From NCBI RefSeq assembly GCF_000219725.1, contig NC_015732.1, forward strand, positions 124,001 to 188,000: a stretch of DNA of 64,000 bases, given 5' to 3'. The stretch comes from Gracilinema caldarium DSM 7334 (GTDB taxonomy: Bacteria > Spirochaetota > Spirochaetia > Treponematales > Breznakiellaceae). Shown one piece after another: positions 42,046-50,423 of this stretch. The first letter of the stretch is position 1. Every line of letters begins with the position of its first letter. Both the position numbers and the translations under genes were made by a program. The notes under the pieces are model-generated. The model was not told the DNA's origin, made no database searches, and saw nothing but the letters and a program-made list of their open reading frames with translations.

Positions 42046-43107
42046 TTATAGTACACCCATAGCCCGGTTCCATGCGTTTAGTACCCGTTCGATGACTTCA
42101 TCTATATGGGTGTTTACCTTCTGGCGAGAAGGATCTTTGAGGTACCAGTCTACCGATTCGCGGATCCCTTGGCTGAAAGATATGGTGGTTCTAAAGGTTG
42201 GGACGAGACGTTTTAGTTTAGAGCAGTCAAAAACCGCCGAATAGGTCTTGTCTCCGAGAAAGTGGGCGCCCATGTCAGGATCTATCTGAGCGATAAAATC
42301 TGAAGGGATGTGAACAATTTTTGCTTCTACCCCTAGAGCCTGGGCCAGGGTGTAATGAATGGCATCCCAGGTTAATGCTTCGTCGCCGGTAATCTGGATT
42401 GCTTCGCCGATGGCGGCCCGGTTCCCCAGGATTCCTGCCAGGCCTACCGCAAAGTCTCTACTGTGGGTTAAGGTCCACAGGGATTGGCCGTCTCCATGAA
42501 CAACCACTTCCTTACCAGCGAGCATCCGGGCCGCTACGGTGAAATCGGAGGATGTCCAGGCGGTGGGAAGCCAGGATTTGCTGTACGTATGAGAGGGGCG
42601 AATGATGGTCATGGGGAAACTCCGATCACGCCACTCCCGGGTAAGTCGTTCTTCACAACGGATTTTATTCTGAGAGTATTCCCAGAAGGGATTTACAAGA
42701 GGAGTCGATTCAGTAATTACATGATGTACTGGTGGTTTCCGATAGGCTGAGGCACTGGAAATAAAGACATAGTGGCCGGTCCGGCCAGAAAAGAGCCTGA
42801 TATCCCGTTCTACATCCTCTGGTGTGTAGGCTATAAAATCTACAACAACGTCAAAGGTGCGGTTTCCCAGGGCTGTCCGTACTGCAGGTTCATCATGAAT
42901 ATCTGCAGTAAGCTGGTGTACGTCGTTGAGGGGATTGTTTTGTAGGGATGTTCCTTCAATGGTGGGGCCATCTCCCTGCAAGGCACTCTTTGTTTTATCC
43001 TTAAAAAGTCCCCGGTTAAGATGATAGAGCTCATGGCCCTGGGACAGGACCTCAAGAGATGTATCATAAGAAAGATTTCCCGTACCACCGATGAATAAGA
43101 TTTTCAT
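42046..43107 (-). CDS. NAD-dependent epimerase/dehydratase (extended SDR)
   Basis: 353 residues from ATG 43107, which has a GAGGAGG site; the frame upstream to 43149 is not needed. The Rossmann motif is KILFIGGTGNLSYDTS (slightly divergent from GxxGxxG) at the N-terminus; further SDR features are VVDFIAYTPEDVE near 97-109, VFISSASAYRKPP near 121-133 and a substrate-binding region RPSHTYS near 184-190. The Tyr of the usual YxxxK appears as EYSQNKIRCEE near 147. It probably modifies a nucleotide sugar; substrate unknown. Stands alone next to the FKBP gene. Confidence 0.85.
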   Translation of the reverse strand: MKILFIGGTGNLSYDTSLEVLSQGHELYHLNRGLFKDKTKSALQGDGPTIEGTSLQNNPLNDVHQLTADIHDEPAVRTALGNRTFDVVVDFIAYTPEDVERDIRLFSGRTGHYVFISSASAYRKPPVHHVITESTPLVNPFWEYSQNKIRCEERLTREWRDRSFPMTIIRPSHTYSKSWLPTAWTSSDFTVAARMLAGKEVVVHGDGQSLWTLTHSRDFAVGLAGILGNRAAIGEAIQITGDEALTWDAIHYTLAQALGVEAKIVHIPSDFIAQIDPDMGAHFLGDKTYSAVFDCSKLKRLVPTFRTTISFSQGIRESVDWYLKDPSRQKVNTHIDEVIERVLNAWNRAMGVL

Positions 43108-43167
43108 ACAAATCCTCCTCTTTAATTGATGAGCACTTTGAGAAATCAAAGTTCCATTGGAACCTTC

Positions 43168-44646
43168 TCAGTTTCGCGAAGGTGCTGTAAAGTCAGCTTC
43201 CGGTACCAGATCGATCATATCTTTGGACCCGGTAACAACCCAGGTAATGGTACCTTTCAGGAGGTATTTGTTAACAGCCGCTTGTACCTGATCAGCCTTG
43301 AGGCTTTCAATGTTTCTCATGTCCTTAAGGTAGCTCCGGTAGTCTCCTGTGTTGATAACCGATGAGATGATGGTAACTGCTTGTTGGGCATTTGTTTGTT
43401 GATTCTGATAGTATTCATTGATAAACAGAGCCTTATAGGTAGGGAGTGCTTCTGCTATGGGGACCCGTGCAGAAGGATCTTCCGCTATATCTTCATCAAT
43501 AGCTATGCAGTATCCCCGGCCAAAGTCCGCTAAAGCTTCATCAATATAAGCCTTAATGGTATTGGGGACTTTAGTTTTATACATAACAATAGATCCATAG
43601 TTGGCAGGGAAAGCACGGATGTAGGCTGCAGGTGAATAAGTTGCACCATATTTATCTCGGACAACATTAAAGAGCAGGTCCGAAACTATTTTTAGCCCCA
43701 CATTCAGAGCCATATAGTCAGGATCGGTGGGAGCAGGAGCGGGGAAATCGCCCCGAAGATATGCCAAACCCCGGGATGCGGGGTACTCATGACGTACCAG
43801 TTTCGTTGTATTGGAAAAAGTTGGAGTGTGAGGGGGGAGGGGTATCTTTTTATCAGGAATGGTTCCGATGCTTGCCTCGAGCTGTTTATACAGTTTATCA
43901 GGATCGACTGCTCCGACGGCCACTATAAAGATCCGATTTGCAGAAAATTGTCTGGCATACCATTGGGTTGCATCTTGCAGCTGCATCGAGTTTAAGGATG
44001 CTATGGTCCCTTCCGGTACATTGCCATAGGGGTGCTTACCAAAAAACTCCCGGTTCATCACTTCAGTAGTTTTCGTCCAGGGATCCTGCTCTTTGGATTG
44101 CAGGGCCAGTTGAGTATCAGAAAGCACCTGGGCGAAATCTTTTTCGAGAAAACTGGGATGTACAAGGCAATCTGCCCAGATCGGGATGAGAATATCAAGA
44201 TATTTCTGGAGGCCCGTCACGCTGAAGGTGGCATATTCAAAGTTACTGAAGGCCCCAAGGGAAGAACTTGTTGCATCGAGCAGGGATTGGATCTTCTCAT
44301 AGCTATAATTTTTACTACCCCTTGCCATAGTTTGGAGGGCAACCTGTTCAAAACCTGCCGTTTCTGGGCTTGCAAGAAGACTCCCCCCGCGGAGTACTAG
44401 GTTCAGGGTAAAAACCTGGCTCGCATTGCTTTGTTTTATAATTACAGGGATACCGTTAGATAAGGTAAAGGTAGTAAAGCTTTTCAGGTTTTCCTGTTCA
44501 AAGACAGAAAGATTTTGGGGCTTAAAGGCCTCTGTGTCCAGGGCGAGGGGGAAGGGGGATGAAGTACAGCCCATAAATAGAAGGGCTATGAAAAGGGATC
44601 CTATGAAAAGAGTTTCGATGGTTTTAAAAGTTCGTGGTTTGTTCAT
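43168..44646 (-). CDS. M16-family peptidase-like lipoprotein lacking the zinc motif
   Basis: 492 residues. Signal peptide with lipobox LFMGC (Cys near 27), so membrane-anchored. The M16 fold is evident (LNLVLRGGSLLASPETAGFEQVAL; RIFIVAVGAVDPDKLYKQLE; PASRGLAYLRGDFPAPAPTDPD, each cut to 20 or so residues or less in context), but the HxxEH zinc site is replaced by FEQVA, so this subunit should be inactive. It is the second gene of a pair, 15 bases after an active M16 gene; M16 enzymes often work as such active/inactive heterodimers, the inactive one helping substrate binding. Confidence 0.88.
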   Translation of the reverse strand: MNKPRTFKTIETLFIGSLFIALLFMGCTSSPFPLALDTEAFKPQNLSVFEQENLKSFTTFTLSNGIPVIIKQSNASQVFTLNLVLRGGSLLASPETAGFEQVALQTMARGSKNYSYEKIQSLLDATSSSLGAFSNFEYATFSVTGLQKYLDILIPIWADCLVHPSFLEKDFAQVLSDTQLALQSKEQDPWTKTTEVMNREFFGKHPYGNVPEGTIASLNSMQLQDATQWYARQFSANRIFIVAVGAVDPDKLYKQLEASIGTIPDKKIPLPPHTPTFSNTTKLVRHEYPASRGLAYLRGDFPAPAPTDPDYMALNVGLKIVSDLLFNVVRDKYGATYSPAAYIRAFPANYGSIVMYKTKVPNTIKAYIDEALADFGRGYCIAIDEDIAEDPSARVPIAEALPTYKALFINEYYQNQQTNAQQAVTIISSVINTGDYRSYLKDMRNIESLKADQVQAAVNKYLLKGTITWVVTGSKDMIDLVPEADFTAPSRN

Positions 44647-44661
44647 GGTATGAGATCCTCC

Positions 44662-46167
44662 CTATCGTTGCTGCTGCCACCAGAAAGCGGTTTCCGGTGA
44701 TATTTCCTGGTATCCGTAACTGGTTATATCTGTCTGTAATCCCGGTTCTTTCCATCCATCGGCGGTAGAAAATCGTACCGCAGTGGCCACCGCCGGCCGG
44801 CTGTTTTCATCAACCCCAAGAATATAACGACGGATAAGGTCCTGGATATCCTGAAAGGTGACGGCTTTGCAGTTTTTCTCATATGAAAAAAAATAATCAG
44901 TGCTTGCCACGGACCACCAGAAGGTCAGGGTACCGGTAACAAAACTGGATGCAACCTCCATGGAAAGCAAATTGTGGTCAATCAATTTGGTTTTTGCCTT
45001 TTCCAGTTCTTCTTTTCCAAAATAGGACTCTGGATTTTGCGCGATGATGGAGAATTCCTCAAGAAGCAGCTTACGAAGGGCTTCGGTTCGGATGATAAGA
45101 GAAGGAGCATCGGGCATGCCCATCTTGAAATAGGTGGTAAAGCCGTAACTGCCACCGTCCCGGCTGGTTGGGTAGGAAAAATCGATGTACCGTTCATCGT
45201 AGAGTCCAGGGCTCTTTTTCATTAGAGTTTGTTTAAAACGACCCACAGGGGATGAAAGCAGATACAGAAGTACATCTGAGGTGTAAGTATCCTTGGTTTC
45301 TCTGAGTACATCAGGACCTCGCCAGAGGAATTGTACCATGGAGATCCCGCGATAAAAGGTATCATCTGCATAGGCAAGTTTTATATTTTGGGGAAAGGGA
45401 CTCTGGGGCGGTTCGGCGATAACAGGGGCCGCCCCGCCTTGCCAATCACCAAACCATTGTTCAGCCAGCTTAAACGCTTCATTAGGGTTTACATCTCCTG
45501 CAATCATGAGGGCTGTATTCCGGGGTATGTAATAGGTTTCCCGCATCCGTTGTAAATCGGCAACGGTTGTTTTTTGTATATTTTCTTCCGGTCCGTCTAT
45601 ATTTTTGCGCCAGGGAAATCGATAGAAGACCCTGGATTGCAGAGCATTCTGGAAAATGTGATCAGGATCGGTATGGTAGCCTCGAATCTCGTTGATAACG
45701 ACTTCTTTTTCCTGTTCAAGTTTTGATTCGTTAAATACAGGTTTTTTGACTGCCCATGCCCAAAACTCAATTCCCTCGGTAAGTCGATTAGATGGGACTG
45801 TAATGAAATAGTTTATATATTGGCTGCCTGTAGCTCCATTCCAGTTAGGCACACCCATTCGGTTTAAGGCAGCGGTAAAAGCTGCCTGGGTTGGATATTT
45901 TTCATTTCCCGCAAAGAGCATGTGCTCATAGAGGTGGAATATACCTGCATTCTCCGGGTTTTGTGCTGAAGCCCCACCCCGGAATACGACACATACTGTC
46001 GCAAGGGGGACCGCATGATTCTCTACGACGAAAACCTCTAATCCATTTGGTAAAACTTTGTGGGTTAAGGGACTGGCTGATCCGGTCTCTGAAAAAGCCC
46101 CTGGAATACACAATACATTGGTGAACAGCAGACAAAGGCCAAGTAATAGTCGTTTTTGTATGTTCAT
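44662..46167 (-). CDS. M16-family zinc metallopeptidase (active subunit)
   Basis: 501 residues with a signal peptide (LLLGLCLLFTNVLCIPGAFS, about residues 6-25). The zinc motif HLYEHMLFAGNEKYP (HxxEH) lies near residues 83-97, and the distal Glu is in the EVVINEIRGYH region near 160. Later M16 motifs (NTALMIAGDVNPNEAF) are also present. It should degrade peptides in the periplasm together with the inactive lipoprotein subunit encoded next. A CAGGAGG site precedes ATG 46167. No M16 gene lies elsewhere in the window. Confidence 0.93.
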   Translation of the reverse strand: MNIQKRLLLGLCLLFTNVLCIPGAFSETGSASPLTHKVLPNGLEVFVVENHAVPLATVCVVFRGGASAQNPENAGIFHLYEHMLFAGNEKYPTQAAFTAALNRMGVPNWNGATGSQYINYFITVPSNRLTEGIEFWAWAVKKPVFNESKLEQEKEVVINEIRGYHTDPDHIFQNALQSRVFYRFPWRKNIDGPEENIQKTTVADLQRMRETYYIPRNTALMIAGDVNPNEAFKLAEQWFGDWQGGAAPVIAEPPQSPFPQNIKLAYADDTFYRGISMVQFLWRGPDVLRETKDTYTSDVLLYLLSSPVGRFKQTLMKKSPGLYDERYIDFSYPTSRDGGSYGFTTYFKMGMPDAPSLIIRTEALRKLLLEEFSIIAQNPESYFGKEELEKAKTKLIDHNLLSMEVASSFVTGTLTFWWSVASTDYFFSYEKNCKAVTFQDIQDLIRRYILGVDENSRPAVATAVRFSTADGWKEPGLQTDITSYGYQEISPETAFWWQQQR

Positions 46168-46279
46168 GCAAACCTCCTGGAAATGTTTGAAGTATTCCTG
46201 AGATTTTACTAATTGTCCATCACAGGTATTGAATTTTGTATTATAATAATAATGCAGTAAGAGAAAAAGGAGGCTACCA

Positions 46280-46504
46280 ATGCGTAAAAAGGCATCTGAT
46301 ATTATTGTTGATTTGGTTTCGTCCCTACAGGGAGCCCCCTATCCCAGTTCGATTAATAATGAGCTTTATACCATCTGGTATGAACATGCTCAAATTGCCG
46401 CCCAGGAAGCCTTGCATTTTGTAGAACGGAAACGAGCACAGGAAGCGAAGGATACGTCTCTTGATACGATGGTTGACCAGGTACAGGCAAAACAGAAAAA
46501 GTGA
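46280..46504 (+). CDS. Small helical protein of unknown function (74 aa)
   Basis: 74 residues with a strong AAAAGGAGGC site 7 bases before ATG 46280, which supports it being real; an overlapping frame from 46236 has no such site. The protein is highly charged and helical (YEHAQIAAQEALHFVERKRA), with no signal peptide or membrane segment. I do not recognise a family. It is transcribed alone, divergent from the M16 pair and convergent with the ABC operon, whose terminator stem begins just after its stop codon. Confidence 0.7.
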   Translation: MRKKASDIIVDLVSSLQGAPYPSSINNELYTIWYEHAQIAAQEALHFVERKRAQEAKDTSLDTMVDQVQAKQKK

Positions 46505-46535
46505 AAAATGCCCCGGGTTGTAATTCCTCGAGGCA
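46504..46535 (-). terminator. Intrinsic terminator of the MalEFG-type ABC operon
   Basis: On the minus strand TGCCTCG (46529-46535) pairs with CGGGGCA (46509-46515), with one T-G pair, followed by five T (46504-46508). It lies 25 bases after the last permease gene and touches the stop codon of the small plus-strand gene. Confidence 0.65.
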
Positions 46536-46559
46536 AAATGCTGCAGGGCTGGATTTTAA

Positions 46560-47405
46560 TCAACCCTTCTCTGCTCCTACAGTAAGACCTGCAATAAAGT
46601 ATCGCTGGAAGAAGAGGAAGATTACCAACGGCGCCGCGGCTGCAATGATGGATCCTGCGGCAATCATATTATAGTTTGATATAAACTCCCCCTGCATGTT
46701 AGCTAATCCCAGGGTAACGGGTTTAAGCCTGTCTATCTGCAAAAGGATAAGAGACCAGAGCAGGTCATTCCATATCCAGGTAAATTCTAATACTCCAAGA
46801 GCCGCCATAGAAGAGACTGAAAGAGGAAGAACAATTTTACGATAGATATAAAAATCATTTGCTCCATCAATCCGTGGGGCTTCGATCAAACTAAAGGGAA
46901 TCTGTTTCATGAAATTCCGCAGGAAGAAGGTACAGAATCCGAGTTGAAAGGCAATGTGAAAGAGAATGATTCCTGGGTAGGTATTGATGAGTCCTGTGGT
47001 ATCTGAAAACCGGTAGACGGGGATGAGGAGCATCTGAAAAGGTATGAGCATACCGGTAATAAAAATGATAAGTACGGTTTTGTTCAGTCTGAACTTATAA
47101 AAGGCTAGGGCAAAGGCTCCGAGGCTTGAAACAAGAAGGGCTCCAATGACTGATGGGATGGTAATAATCAGCGTATTGACCACATAACGGGCCATGCCGA
47201 CCTTAGCCCATACTTCGGCAAAATTAGAAAATACCAGTTTTTTAGGGGGAGCCCACATTCTGGGGCTTGCCATGAGTTCATCCATCGACTTAAGGGATGT
47301 AAAGAACGCTATGGCTATGGGGATGAGCCAGCTTGCAACCAGGAGGGTCCCCACTACATAAAAAGCAAACTTGAATAAAAACTTACGATTCGCAGACATC
47401 GTCAT
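46560..47405 (-). CDS. Sugar ABC transporter permease (MalG type)
   Basis: 281 residues, six membrane helices. The EAA loop typical of MalG-type permeases is LIEAPRIDGANDFYIYRKIVLP (residues ~182-203), preceded by LRNFMKQIPFS. It forms the importer channel with the MalF-type protein encoded 15 bases upstream. No ATPase gene is present in the operon; a shared MsmX/UgpC-like ATPase from elsewhere would have to energise it, as is common for this class. Last gene of the operon, followed by a terminator. Confidence 0.93.
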   Translation of the reverse strand: MTMSANRKFLFKFAFYVVGTLLVASWLIPIAIAFFTSLKSMDELMASPRMWAPPKKLVFSNFAEVWAKVGMARYVVNTLIITIPSVIGALLVSSLGAFALAFYKFRLNKTVLIIFITGMLIPFQMLLIPVYRFSDTTGLINTYPGIILFHIAFQLGFCTFFLRNFMKQIPFSLIEAPRIDGANDFYIYRKIVLPLSVSSMAALGVLEFTWIWNDLLWSLILLQIDRLKPVTLGLANMQGEFISNYNMIAAGSIIAAAAPLVIFLFFQRYFIAGLTVGAEKG

Positions 47406-47420
47406 GGGAATAGCCTCCGT

Positions 47421-48305
47421 TTATCGCTGTAATTCGTTTTTCATGGTGTTGGATACATATACAACGATGAATCCAAAGGTAATCAGAAACTGGATGACCG
47501 CGATGGCGGAACCATAGCCATAGTCCTGGTAATGGAAGGCTGAAGAGTACATATAGCTTGCCAGAACTTCTGCGGCCCGGGCCTTGGTATTGGTCATAAC
47601 GTACACAATATCAAAGGAACGCAGTGAATCGATAATGGAGATAGTGACTGCAACCATCGTAGCAGGGGCGAGCATCGGAATGATCACATGGCGAAAGCGC
47701 TGACCCCAGGTTGCACCATCAACTGTTGCAGCTTCAATGAGTTCTTCAGGAACATTCTTTAGGCCTGCTAGGTACAGGATCATTACATAGGGCACCTGAC
47801 GCCACACTCCAACTACCACGAGGGCCATGGTCATATATCGTTTATCCCCAAGCCATTGTTTTGCCCAGCTGTCGAGCCGGGCTACACGGAGTAGTGTGTT
47901 CAATGCGCCAAAATCGGGATGGTAAATCCATGCCCAGATAGTACCGATGACGGCAAAGGAAAGGGTCATGGGAACATAAAAAAGGGTTTTATACAATCGT
48001 GCTCCGGTATAGTCCTGGTTAAAGAGCATAGCTATTCCGAGTCCTAGTGGAATGGGGATACCGACAAAAAACACAAGCCAGATAAAGTTGTTCCAAAGGG
48101 CTAGATGAAATTGTGGATCCTGAAAGAGCCGGATAAAGTTGGCTAGACCTATAAATTTTTGGCCATACATGATGGTATCACGATATGTAAGGCTGAAGAG
48201 CAGGCTTTGCAATACGGGAATGATGACCCAAATAAGGTACATCGTTAAGGGTAATGCCAGAAAGGCCCAGGGTAACAATTTATCTTTATGAATGCGCAGG
48301 GTCAT
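47421..48305 (-). CDS. Sugar ABC transporter permease (MalF type)
   Basis: 294 residues with six membrane helices. The EAA loop ELIEAATVDGATWGQRFRHV lies near residues 185-205, and the N-terminal helix is AFLALPLTMYLIWVIIPVLQ. A strong CAAGGAGATACG site precedes ATG 48305, immediately after a terminator-like hairpin that separates it from the binding-protein gene. Partner of the MalG-type permease. Substrate probably an oligosaccharide or glycoside, not determined. Confidence 0.94.
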   Translation of the reverse strand: MTLRIHKDKLLPWAFLALPLTMYLIWVIIPVLQSLLFSLTYRDTIMYGQKFIGLANFIRLFQDPQFHLALWNNFIWLVFFVGIPIPLGLGIAMLFNQDYTGARLYKTLFYVPMTLSFAVIGTIWAWIYHPDFGALNTLLRVARLDSWAKQWLGDKRYMTMALVVVGVWRQVPYVMILYLAGLKNVPEELIEAATVDGATWGQRFRHVIIPMLAPATMVAVTISIIDSLRSFDIVYVMTNTKARAAEVLASYMYSSAFHYQDYGYGSAIAVIQFLITFGFIVVYVSNTMKNELQR

Positions 48306-48320
48306 CGGCGTATCTCCTTG

Positions 48321-48353
48321 AAAAAAGAACGCTGCAGCCAGAGGGCCGCAGCG
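48321..48353 (-). terminator. Attenuator-like hairpin between binding-protein and permease genes
   Basis: On the minus strand CGCTGCGGCC (48344-48353) pairs with GGCTGCAGCG (48330-48339), one G-T pair, 4-base loop, followed by TTCTTTTTT. It is a full intrinsic-terminator shape inside the operon, expected to let part of the transcripts through so that the binding protein is made in excess. Confidence 0.8.
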
Positions 48354-48371
48354 CTGTCGTATCAGATTATT

Positions 48372-49598
48372 TTACTTGCTGTAGATCCGGACCCGTTCCT
48401 TATCCAGAGCCGTCAGAATGGAATCGAGCTGAGAAGGATTAGCAATAATGTCGACGATGGCGTTCATGCCTTTGGCGGCCATTTCTTCCGGAGCATCCCG
48501 GTCATAGAACTGCATGGCAGTTTTTGCACCAAGAACCATGTCCAGACCGCGCTGAGCATCCGCATTTGGTACGGGTACTTTTTTGTTAGCCGCGAGCCGT
48601 CCGAGGGGCTTGCAGAACTTTTCCTGGGCTTCTGCGGTAGCGAGGTAAGCCATAAATTTCTTTGCAGCTTCCTTGTTCTTTGCGTTCTTCGGGATCATAA
48701 AGCCGTCGGTGGGGGTATCTACCGCATAGTCAGACCGGCCGAAGGAGGGGAAGCGGAAGAAGTCGATCTTGTCCTTTACATCGGCGGGAGCTACGTCCTT
48801 AATAAACTGACCCATGAGGTACATTCCGGCTTCTCCGCGGAAGAGGATATTGGCCGCTTCCTGCCAGGAATAGCTGGCTGCGTTAGGCATAAAGTAACCC
48901 CGTTTAGCCATTTCTGCGATATACCCGAAGGTCTTCTTTACCGCAGGATCCGTATAAGGAACTTCGCCCTTGGTCAGTTTTACATGGAATTCACCGCCAT
49001 TGACTGCGCTGTCCATATAGTCGAACCAGCCGCCGGCAGTCCAGGTGTCCTTAGCGCCGATTGCAATGGGAGCAATCCCTGCGGCTTTCAGTTTGTCGCA
49101 GACAGCCATGAATTCATCTGCGGTTTTGGGAATGGAAAGGTTCAGTTTGGTAAAGACATCCTTGTTGTAATAGACGGCCCACCAGTACCAGCTCTGGGGC
49201 ATGAAATAGATGTTGCCATTGTAGCTGGATGCGGTTTTAAAGGCTGGGGGAAATTCGGCTTCGAAGGATCCGCCGGGGAATACATCATTGATAGGTTCCA
49301 GAAGCCCCTTTTCTGCAAAGGCCTGCATGCGGTAGCCGGCGAACCAGGTGACCACATCGGGGGCCTGTTTGGAAGTAAGCCAGCTGGGAAGCAGGGTCTT
49401 AAACTGCTCATGGGCGGTGGTGTTTACCGTAACCTTGATGTCGGGATTCTTTTTCTGGAAGTCATCTACAAGTTTCTGGAAGGTTTCCTTGGGTGCCTGG
49501 TCGGACATGTAGGAATTGATGACCAGTTCGTTTGAACCGCTCGCAAAGGCGGTTGCTGCGATGGAACACGCAACGATAACGGCGAGGTACTTTTTCAT
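48372..49598 (-). CDS. Sugar-binding protein of MalE-type ABC transporter
   Basis: 408 residues. Signal peptide MKKYLAVIVACSIAATAFASG without a lipobox Cys directly after the hydrophobic part, so probably a soluble periplasmic protein. Family 1 solute-binding features follow: APDVVTWFAGYRMQ, QSWYWWAVYYNKDVF, FRGEAGMYLMGQFI and GFMIPKNAKNKEAAKKFMAYL. A GGAGGCTTATGGT site precedes the start. A 16-base inverted repeat, CTGTCTACCAAGACAG (49651-49666), lies upstream and may be an operator for the adjacent two-component system. Ligand not determined. Confidence 0.93.
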   Translation of the reverse strand: MKKYLAVIVACSIAATAFASGSNELVINSYMSDQAPKETFQKLVDDFQKKNPDIKVTVNTTAHEQFKTLLPSWLTSKQAPDVVTWFAGYRMQAFAEKGLLEPINDVFPGGSFEAEFPPAFKTASSYNGNIYFMPQSWYWWAVYYNKDVFTKLNLSIPKTADEFMAVCDKLKAAGIAPIAIGAKDTWTAGGWFDYMDSAVNGGEFHVKLTKGEVPYTDPAVKKTFGYIAEMAKRGYFMPNAASYSWQEAANILFRGEAGMYLMGQFIKDVAPADVKDKIDFFRFPSFGRSDYAVDTPTDGFMIPKNAKNKEAAKKFMAYLATAEAQEKFCKPLGRLAANKKVPVPNADAQRGLDMVLGAKTAMQFYDRDAPEEMAAKGMNAIVDIIANPSQLDSILTALDKERVRIYSK

Positions 49599-49650
49599 AC
49601 CATAAGCCTCCTTTGGTATAGGACTCTGATTTCAGTCAGCGATCTGCTGG

Positions 49651-49666
49651 CTGTCTACCAAGACAG
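49651..49666. promoter_or_regulatory. Inverted repeat upstream of the MalE-type gene, candidate operator
   Basis: CTGTCT-acca-AGACAG, a perfect 6-base inverted repeat about 50 bases upstream of the TATACC (-10-like, 49615-49620) that precedes the binding-protein gene. It lies between the regulator gene and its likely target operon. Binding by the NarL-type regulator is inference. Confidence 0.4.
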
Positions 49667-49739
49667 TGTATGGCCGCTTGTAGGCTGGCGAAAGGGACAG
49701 AAGTCCCATAAAGAGAGATTTTTGTTGGTATAATTGTAC

Positions 49740-50423
49740 CTAATTATGGTAGCGAATTTCGTTGGCCAGCTGAATTATTTCGAAACGGTCTTTTACACCG
49801 AGTTTAGAATAAATAACACTCACATGGTTACGGACCGTTTGTTCGGCTATATTCAGCTTTTTGGCAATCCCTTCATTATCAAGGCCCGTGGCAATGAGGG
49901 TAAAGATTTCCCGTTCCCGTTTTGTCAGGGTATTAAACCATTCAAACTTTTTTGAGATCGAATCAACCTTTGGCTTAGTATCGTCATAGAGTTGATGCAC
50001 GAGCTTGGCTGCAATCTGGGGGGAGATTTGCATGACCCCGCCACGGAGGGCCCGAATTGCAGCAATAAGCTCGGTGGGGGAAATATCCTTTAAAAGGTAA
50101 CCGGAAGCTCCTTCTTTGAGGGCATCCCGGACATACTCATCCTCATCATAGGTGGAAAGCATAATGATTTTTGTATTAGGTAGATAGGACCTGAGCCTTT
50201 TTGTAGCTTCGACACCGTTCATAATGGGCATGTGGACGTCCATGAGGACCATGTCGGGAGCGCCCGAAGTTTTTGCCAGCTCCAGGGCAAGCTCTACCGC
50301 CTTTGATCCATTCTCTGCAAGTCCCACTACTACAATATCGGTAGCATAATTTTCAAGGAAGGTTTTAAGACTTTGGGCAAACAAAGGCTGGTCATCGACC
50401 AGCATAACTTTAATTTTTTCCAT
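49740..50423 (-). CDS. NarL/FixJ-family response regulator (second system)
   Basis: 227 residues. Receiver domain with DDQP near 10-13, phospho-acceptor Asp near 61 in VLMDVHMPIMNG, and GYLLKDISPTE near 110; C-terminal LuxR-type helix-turn-helix LTKREREIFTLIATGLDNEGIA near 163-184. It overlaps the kinase gene by 14 bases. It shares overall design with the regulator in the lyxose island, but its own neighbour is the MalEFG-type transporter, the most likely target. Confidence 0.94.
   Translation of the reverse strand: MEKIKVMLVDDQPLFAQSLKTFLENYATDIVVVGLAENGSKAVELALELAKTSGAPDMVLMDVHMPIMNGVEATKRLRSYLPNTKIIMLSTYDEDEYVRDALKEGASGYLLKDISPTELIAAIRALRGGVMQISPQIAAKLVHQLYDDTKPKVDSISKKFEWFNTLTKREREIFTLIATGLDNEGIAKKLNIAEQTVRNHVSVIYSKLGVKDRFEIIQLANEIRYHN

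Noticed and set aside
48288-49535. 415-residue open frame on the plus strand
   Set aside because: Exact antisense of the MalE-type binding-protein gene, with no ribosome site and no recognisable domain; a composition shadow.
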